64,000 bases of DNA, taken from NCBI GenBank assembly GCA_032622095.1, contig CP136065.1:40181503-40245502 (forward strand). Direction: 5' to 3'. Below the pieces are notes generated by a model that had not been told where the DNA came from, did no database searches, and saw only the letters and a program-made list of their open reading frames with translations. The translations under genes and the position numbers were made by a program. The DNA is from Siphonodentalium dalli (Eukaryota > Mollusca > Scaphopoda > Gadilida > Siphonodentaliidae). Shown piece by piece: positions 59,436 through 64,000 of the stretch (the first letter of the stretch is position 1; the number at the start of each line of letters is the position of its first letter).

Positions 59436-61069
59436 GTGACATATAGACTTTATGTGCCTCAAAAAGATTTATTTTAGTCATAGAGTACCACATGGATACA
59501 AAAAGGGGGCTCATTTAACTCCAGTCACTGTTTGCATGTACAAACAGAAGTGGGACCACCAGACGCCGGGACAAACCGACTCGAGCATATTTTGGGTCTG
59601 ATTGTCCCAATTTTTCGGGTCGTTTTTTTCCAATGTTTTATGATCAAATATTTTTTGTCGTATTAACAATTTGTTCTTCATATTTTCTTCATACTGTAAA
59701 ATTCATGTTTTAAAACATGATTAAATTACTTTATTTTAACGCTAAATATGCACTTTTCTCAGATATGTGATTTTGTCAGGTTCCATATTGATATATTTTA
59801 TATCTATATTGTTCTCCAAATGTAATACAGAGTAGGACTGCACACTTATATAAGCGTACCTGTATAAATATTTCTACCCATGACCATATTTTAATTCCAA
59901 GAACACATCACTGCCCTGGATTTTAATACATATCAACTTATCCAATTAAAGCGACACATTCTGTCAAACCTTACAATCTAACTGACCGATATCAGTCTTT
60001 ATGGCTCTAATTTACCCTATATCATTTTTAATTCCAAAGGAAGATCTGAGCATTAAAGTTATGGCCTGAACAGACATCGGACTGACCAAAAAGCCAACAT
60101 TTTCAAATAAACAAAGATGAATAACTCTTGAATGGAAAACCCGAACAAAACGATTGAACCCTCTATTGAATGTCCCCATAGCGGTGAACTACTGTTCAAG
60201 TTATGGCATGAACAGACATCGGACTGACCAAAAAGCCACACATTGCCAAATAAACAAAGATGAATAACTCTAGAATGGAAAACCCGATCAAAATGATTAA
60301 ATCCTCTCTTGATTTTCCCCATAGCAGTGAACATCTGTACACAATTTCCTTGAGTTGCGAGGACTACTGTTAAAGTTATGACCTGAACAGACATCTGACG
60401 GACCAAAAAGTGAACATTTCCAGATAAACAAAGATGAATAACTCTAGTATGCAAAACCTGAACAAAACGATTGAATCCTCTTTTGAATGTCTTGAAAGTT
60501 TTATCATACAGGGCCGGAGTGGGTGGGTCCGAAGAGGCCCGAAAAAATGAGTTTTTGTCCTTGTTTTAAGTTGTTTTCAAATATATTCATTAATAATTGT
60601 GTTCTAAGGCAGGTTATGGCCTTTACAGAAACTTAGGAACAGGGTAGGTATAAGATATAAGTAATACAGGGGAGATTTTCCAAAAACATACCTATACCGG
60701 GCGGGGTGGTGCATCTCAGAGGCCCGAAAAAAATTGTTTGTGGAAATTGTTTTCAACCCACATTATGGACATTGTTTTAAGTTGTTTTCACTAATAAATG
60801 TGTTCTAACATAGATTATGACCTTAACCAACACTTAAGAACATATATAGGTATAAGATCAAGTACTCTCTGGTGCCAAATAAAAGTGATGACTGAATAGG
60901 AGTGCTGGTTTGCATTTCACCTCAAATTAATATTGAATAGTGCCTGATATTGCTGGCATTTTCACTCTGGCATGTCTAATGGCCAAATAATAATAGTGCT
61001 GCATTTTCACTCTGGCATGTCTAATGGCCAAATAATAATAGTGCCAGCCTGTTTGTTTGGCTCCAAAGA
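59436..61069. repeat. 1634-bp tandem duplication, copy 2
   Basis: Direct repeat of 57802-59435. Similarity stops after 61073 (GTGA then T instead of C). The joint between the copies is GGCTCCAAAGA/GTGAC, with no extra bases. The copy may reflect a very recent duplication or an assembly artefact. Confidence 0.92.
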
Positions 61070-62894
61070 GTGATACTTATATACTATATAAGTCATTAAT
61101 TAGTAACTGGACTATTTATGTAAAAATTAAACACAATGTTGGCTTATTGGCACTATAAATATTACCTCACAATATATGTGCATACTGTAGAATAAAATGT
61201 AGAATAAAATGTATTTTTCAATGTCGAAAACAACATCATAACCGTTGATAGTTTTTCAAATGTTTGAACACTTGGAATCTGCCAGAAACGGACCAATTTA
61301 AAACTTACCTTTGATTCTGTTTGATTTGGTCTTGAATAGATTTAAAAAAAAAAAAATTCTTATTTTAGGGGGTGGGTCCAAAAATATCAGGCGGAAAAAA
61401 ATAACTTTTTTGCACAAAAAGGTTGGGTGGGTATCAAAAGGGCTGTAAAACATTGTTTGGGCCCTGTATGTGTAAATTTTCTCACGACCCCCCCCCTGAA
61501 ACCATCGGAATATATTGCCGCTGTCGGTAATAGTTATCGAGATCCGAACACCTCCGTACTGATTAATTAAATTTATTCAATAAACTACAAAATGCAATAT
61601 ATATGATAAGACATAACTATATGTACAGATAAACCTGGAAACACGAAAAGGATACATTTTACGGTGATTCGCTGTTTTTCACAGTGCATGGCTCCGTATA
61701 AATGTAGCTCCATGCAATTGTAATCAAACTGATCAAATCCCAACCTATAAAATCACTATATAATTTGTACATGTACAAACAAAAGCATGTTCTTGGAAAT
61801 TGAATGTTCTTCCTTAATTATATTCTAATGATTTGGGTTGTGATTTGAAACAAACAAACAACCCAAATTATGAGGGGGGCAAACCCAAGTTCTCACTCAT
61901 AAGAACCCCAATTTACAACCAAGGCCAAGGGTTGTGGAGGCGAGAATTTGGTGTTGTTTAAGGGGGTGTAGTTGGACATTTCGAGGCGAACACCCCTCTC
62001 ACTCTGTAGCCACGACCCTGTATACCAGACGACGAATTGCCCACCAAGACAATGTACAGATATCTCCGTAATTGCAAAATAACATAGGCCGCCATACTTG
62101 TGATCGATATGCCACTTATCACGTGGGTCTTAACTTTATGATTATCTTATGACACCTCACAGCAGTCTTAAAGTTAAGACCAAAGTTAAGACCATCTTAA
62201 GTTAAGACCTTGTTCGTGAAACGCACTTATGACTGAAGTTTGAACTTATGACCATCTTAAGTCCCAACTATGTCATAAGTTGCTTTCATGAAACAGGGCC
62301 CAGGCCCCAGAACCACAGCTTTTAATCAGATTAGTTAGAAATTAGCATGCTCAAGCAGGGTGCTGTTTCTAACTAATCTCAACATACATGTATGTGTCAT
62401 TCTATTATACTTTTGACATAGCCAAACTTAGATATTTGGTGGACCTTGCATTGACTTGCACCAATCCCTCAAACAATGGGGTATATAATCAGTATAGGCC
62501 TATTATATATAATGTATATAGCTTCTAATGCAACCGGAAAAATCAGGAGTTAACTGATTACTGATTTTGGCAACGAAAGCCCTCTATTGTCCGAGAAAGG
62601 TGTATTTGCATAGACCTACCATGGATCAGGGACCTATGGGAAAGGTCCTAGTGATTTTGAGATATTGAGTGTCCTATCAAGATTTCAAACTGCACCCCAC
62701 CCCTTGATAAGGATATGTGGTAACTGGAGCCTTTCTATTTATACATATATAATCAATCAATGAGATCATCGGGTATGTATTGGCGTAAAATCCTACATTG
62801 CTTGCGGTTTCTGTTGTTATTTATGTAGTATGGACACCGGTATTAGTTCCCCATGGAACCGTTTAGTTGACGCACAGTGCAGCCAATGTGTTAA
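61070..62894. other. No gene; small hairpins and MITE-like fragments
   Basis: Hairpins lie at about 61828-61872 (GATTTGGGTTGT and its inverse) and 62326-62386 (GATTAGTTAGAAA and TTTCTAACTAATC). At about 62125-62300, repeated TTAAGACCAAAGTTAAGACC words and a TTCATGAAACAGGGCCC end suggest a decayed MITE. A C-run at about 61486 and an A-run at 61345 are simple. No coding region is supported. Confidence 0.5.
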
Positions 62895-63351
62895 AGGTAC
62901 TCAATCCGATCAGAGGCTCCTACATTACTATTTCTTTTTCTTTGGGTAAAACATATGTTATTCGAGTCGTGGAACCCACCCATCAAATCTCAGAGTGATT
63001 ATATATCGATGTTTGAAGTTTCTATTGTTTGTGGACCAGAACTTGTCCAGAACCACGTGCTCAAACGGACAAATTGCGGTTGTAAGATGGATAACTCTAA
63101 AATCATGTGGTTATTATTGTTAATAGTAACCACTTGATTTTCGTGTTATCCATCTTAAAACCGCAATTTGTCCGTTTGAGCACGTGGTTCTGGACAAGTT
63201 CTGGTCCACAAACAATAGAAACAGCAAACTTCAAACATCGATATCTAATCACTCTGAGCTTTGATTGGTGGGTTCCTCGACTCGAATCAAATATGTTTTA
63301 ACCCCAAAGCCAAAGAAATAATTTAGGAGAATCTGATCGGATTGAGTACCT
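62895..63351. mobile_element. 457-bp near-complete foldback MITE with TTAA flanks
   Basis: The outer ends AGGTACTCAATCCGATC and its complement are directly bounded by TTAA (62891-62894 and 63352-63355). The two halves pair over about 215 bp with roughly 10% mismatch and small indels, leaving a short central AT loop at about 63112-63130. The AGG start and TTAA target resemble the MITE at 37361-37985, so the two may use the same transposase class. The overlapping plus- and minus-type frames are palindrome artefacts. Confidence 0.85.
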
Positions 63352-63355
63352 TTAA

Positions 63356-64000
63356 TAGCCCTCCTACGTATTACATACCTGTATTCATAACAAGCCATGT
63401 CCGTTTCTGTTCAGTCCTCTGGTAGCTGGTTACTCATCGACAGATGAGTTATAAAGCAATTTGATATGTAAGGTTTAAACTGCCTCACATGTATACAGTA
63501 TTCAGGTAAAGAAAGCATCAGCGAAGCCAATATCATTATGAATTATGAGATTTAGCTATTAACGATCGAAGATATGCAAAACTGCTGGAAACTGAAAGAG
63601 TTGACCAAATTCAGATCAGAAGACACAATTATGCCAAAGAAAATAACATTTGTGGTTTGGGTTTCCCTACCACCCTATAAAAATGATTGTAGTATTAAAA
63701 TTTATAAAAAAAATAATCAAAAGTAGTTCTATGTCAATCTTGCAGAGTAAATACGCACACGGAAAGTCATAAGTATATGTCAAAATAAAAACATTTAATT
63801 AAAAAAATTAAATGTCAAGCCTGCCTATCGAACCTATTTTTTTTCGGCTTGTAACCCAAACCAGACATTTAATTTTCTTTGGCCTTATGTTAATTTTCTT
63901 CAAAAATATTTGAAAGGTCAACTGTAGTTTAACTTCAGATTGGTATATATAGAACTAATCAAGTTGTACTTTCTGCTAGTTTAATAACTCTTTGTTCAGT
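63356..64000. other. No gene recognised
   Basis: AT-rich sequence. A small palindrome, ACATTTAATTAAAAAAATTAAATGT, lies at 63790-63814, and TTAATTTTCTTTGG/CCAAAGAAAATAACA words near 63640 and 63870 form a loose inverted pair. No coding signal. Confidence 0.4.

Noticed and set aside
58425-60454. Two identical 131-codon minus-strand frames
   Set aside because: Identity comes from the recent 1634-bp duplication; the frame itself is three copies of a ~165-bp non-coding repeat seen diverged at 55560-56060.

Overview
This window is eukaryotic, very probably from an invertebrate animal. It is AT-rich, has no dense reading frames, and is packed with dispersed hairpins, minisatellites and broken transposons. 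Several repeat styles here (tandem Helitron-like units with a TC start and CTAG end, TTAA-flanked hairpin MITEs, 150-200 bp arrays ending in a 'ggtgagctaaaa' tail) resemble what is common in bivalve molluscs and related lophotrochozoans. That assignment is an inference from style and was not tested by any search. I found no complete protein-coding gene, no tRNA, no rRNA and no CRISPR array. Most open frames of 60-190 codons are chance frames in repeats.

Layout. 1-11.7 kb: mostly unannotated DNA with a perfect hairpin at 3529-3612 and a tandem pair of Helitron-like elements (6217-7454). 11.7-13.8 kb: two inverted arms of about 555 bp, each carrying the same short ATG exon-like segment with a splice donor. 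14-24 kb: three copies of a TTAA-flanked MITE with internal 69-bp hairpins (15195, 16805, 23291), other hairpins, a decayed non-LTR retrotransposon on the minus strand (19321-20348), and one small CpG-rich frame (14417-14587). 26-31 kb: Helitron-like start, a 35-bp minisatellite, a mariner-like MITE, and a 1.2-kb TG/catttatca array. 31.7-34.0 kb: two neighbouring foldback elements that share the terminus TATGGA and are filled with arrays of short palindromes. 36.9-38.9 kb: a second tandem Helitron-like pair, one member split by a TTAA-flanked MITE.

42-53.5 kb: an array of roughly 200-bp units is split precisely by a 9.7-kb element with about 700-bp inverted termini and a 3-bp target duplication. 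Inside lie two LINE tails, a satellite of about 190 bp and a 2.9-kb Helitron-like unit. 53.6-61.1 kb: a hairpin-rich TTAA-flanked element with its flank is tandemly duplicated (about 2.8 kb), and part of it is duplicated again as two adjacent, apparently identical 1634-bp blocks. 62.9-63.35 kb: a near-complete foldback MITE.

The window reads as a transposon graveyard with some young insertions, not as a gene cluster. The strongest points are structural: exact target-site duplications, nesting order, and palindrome-only foldback elements.
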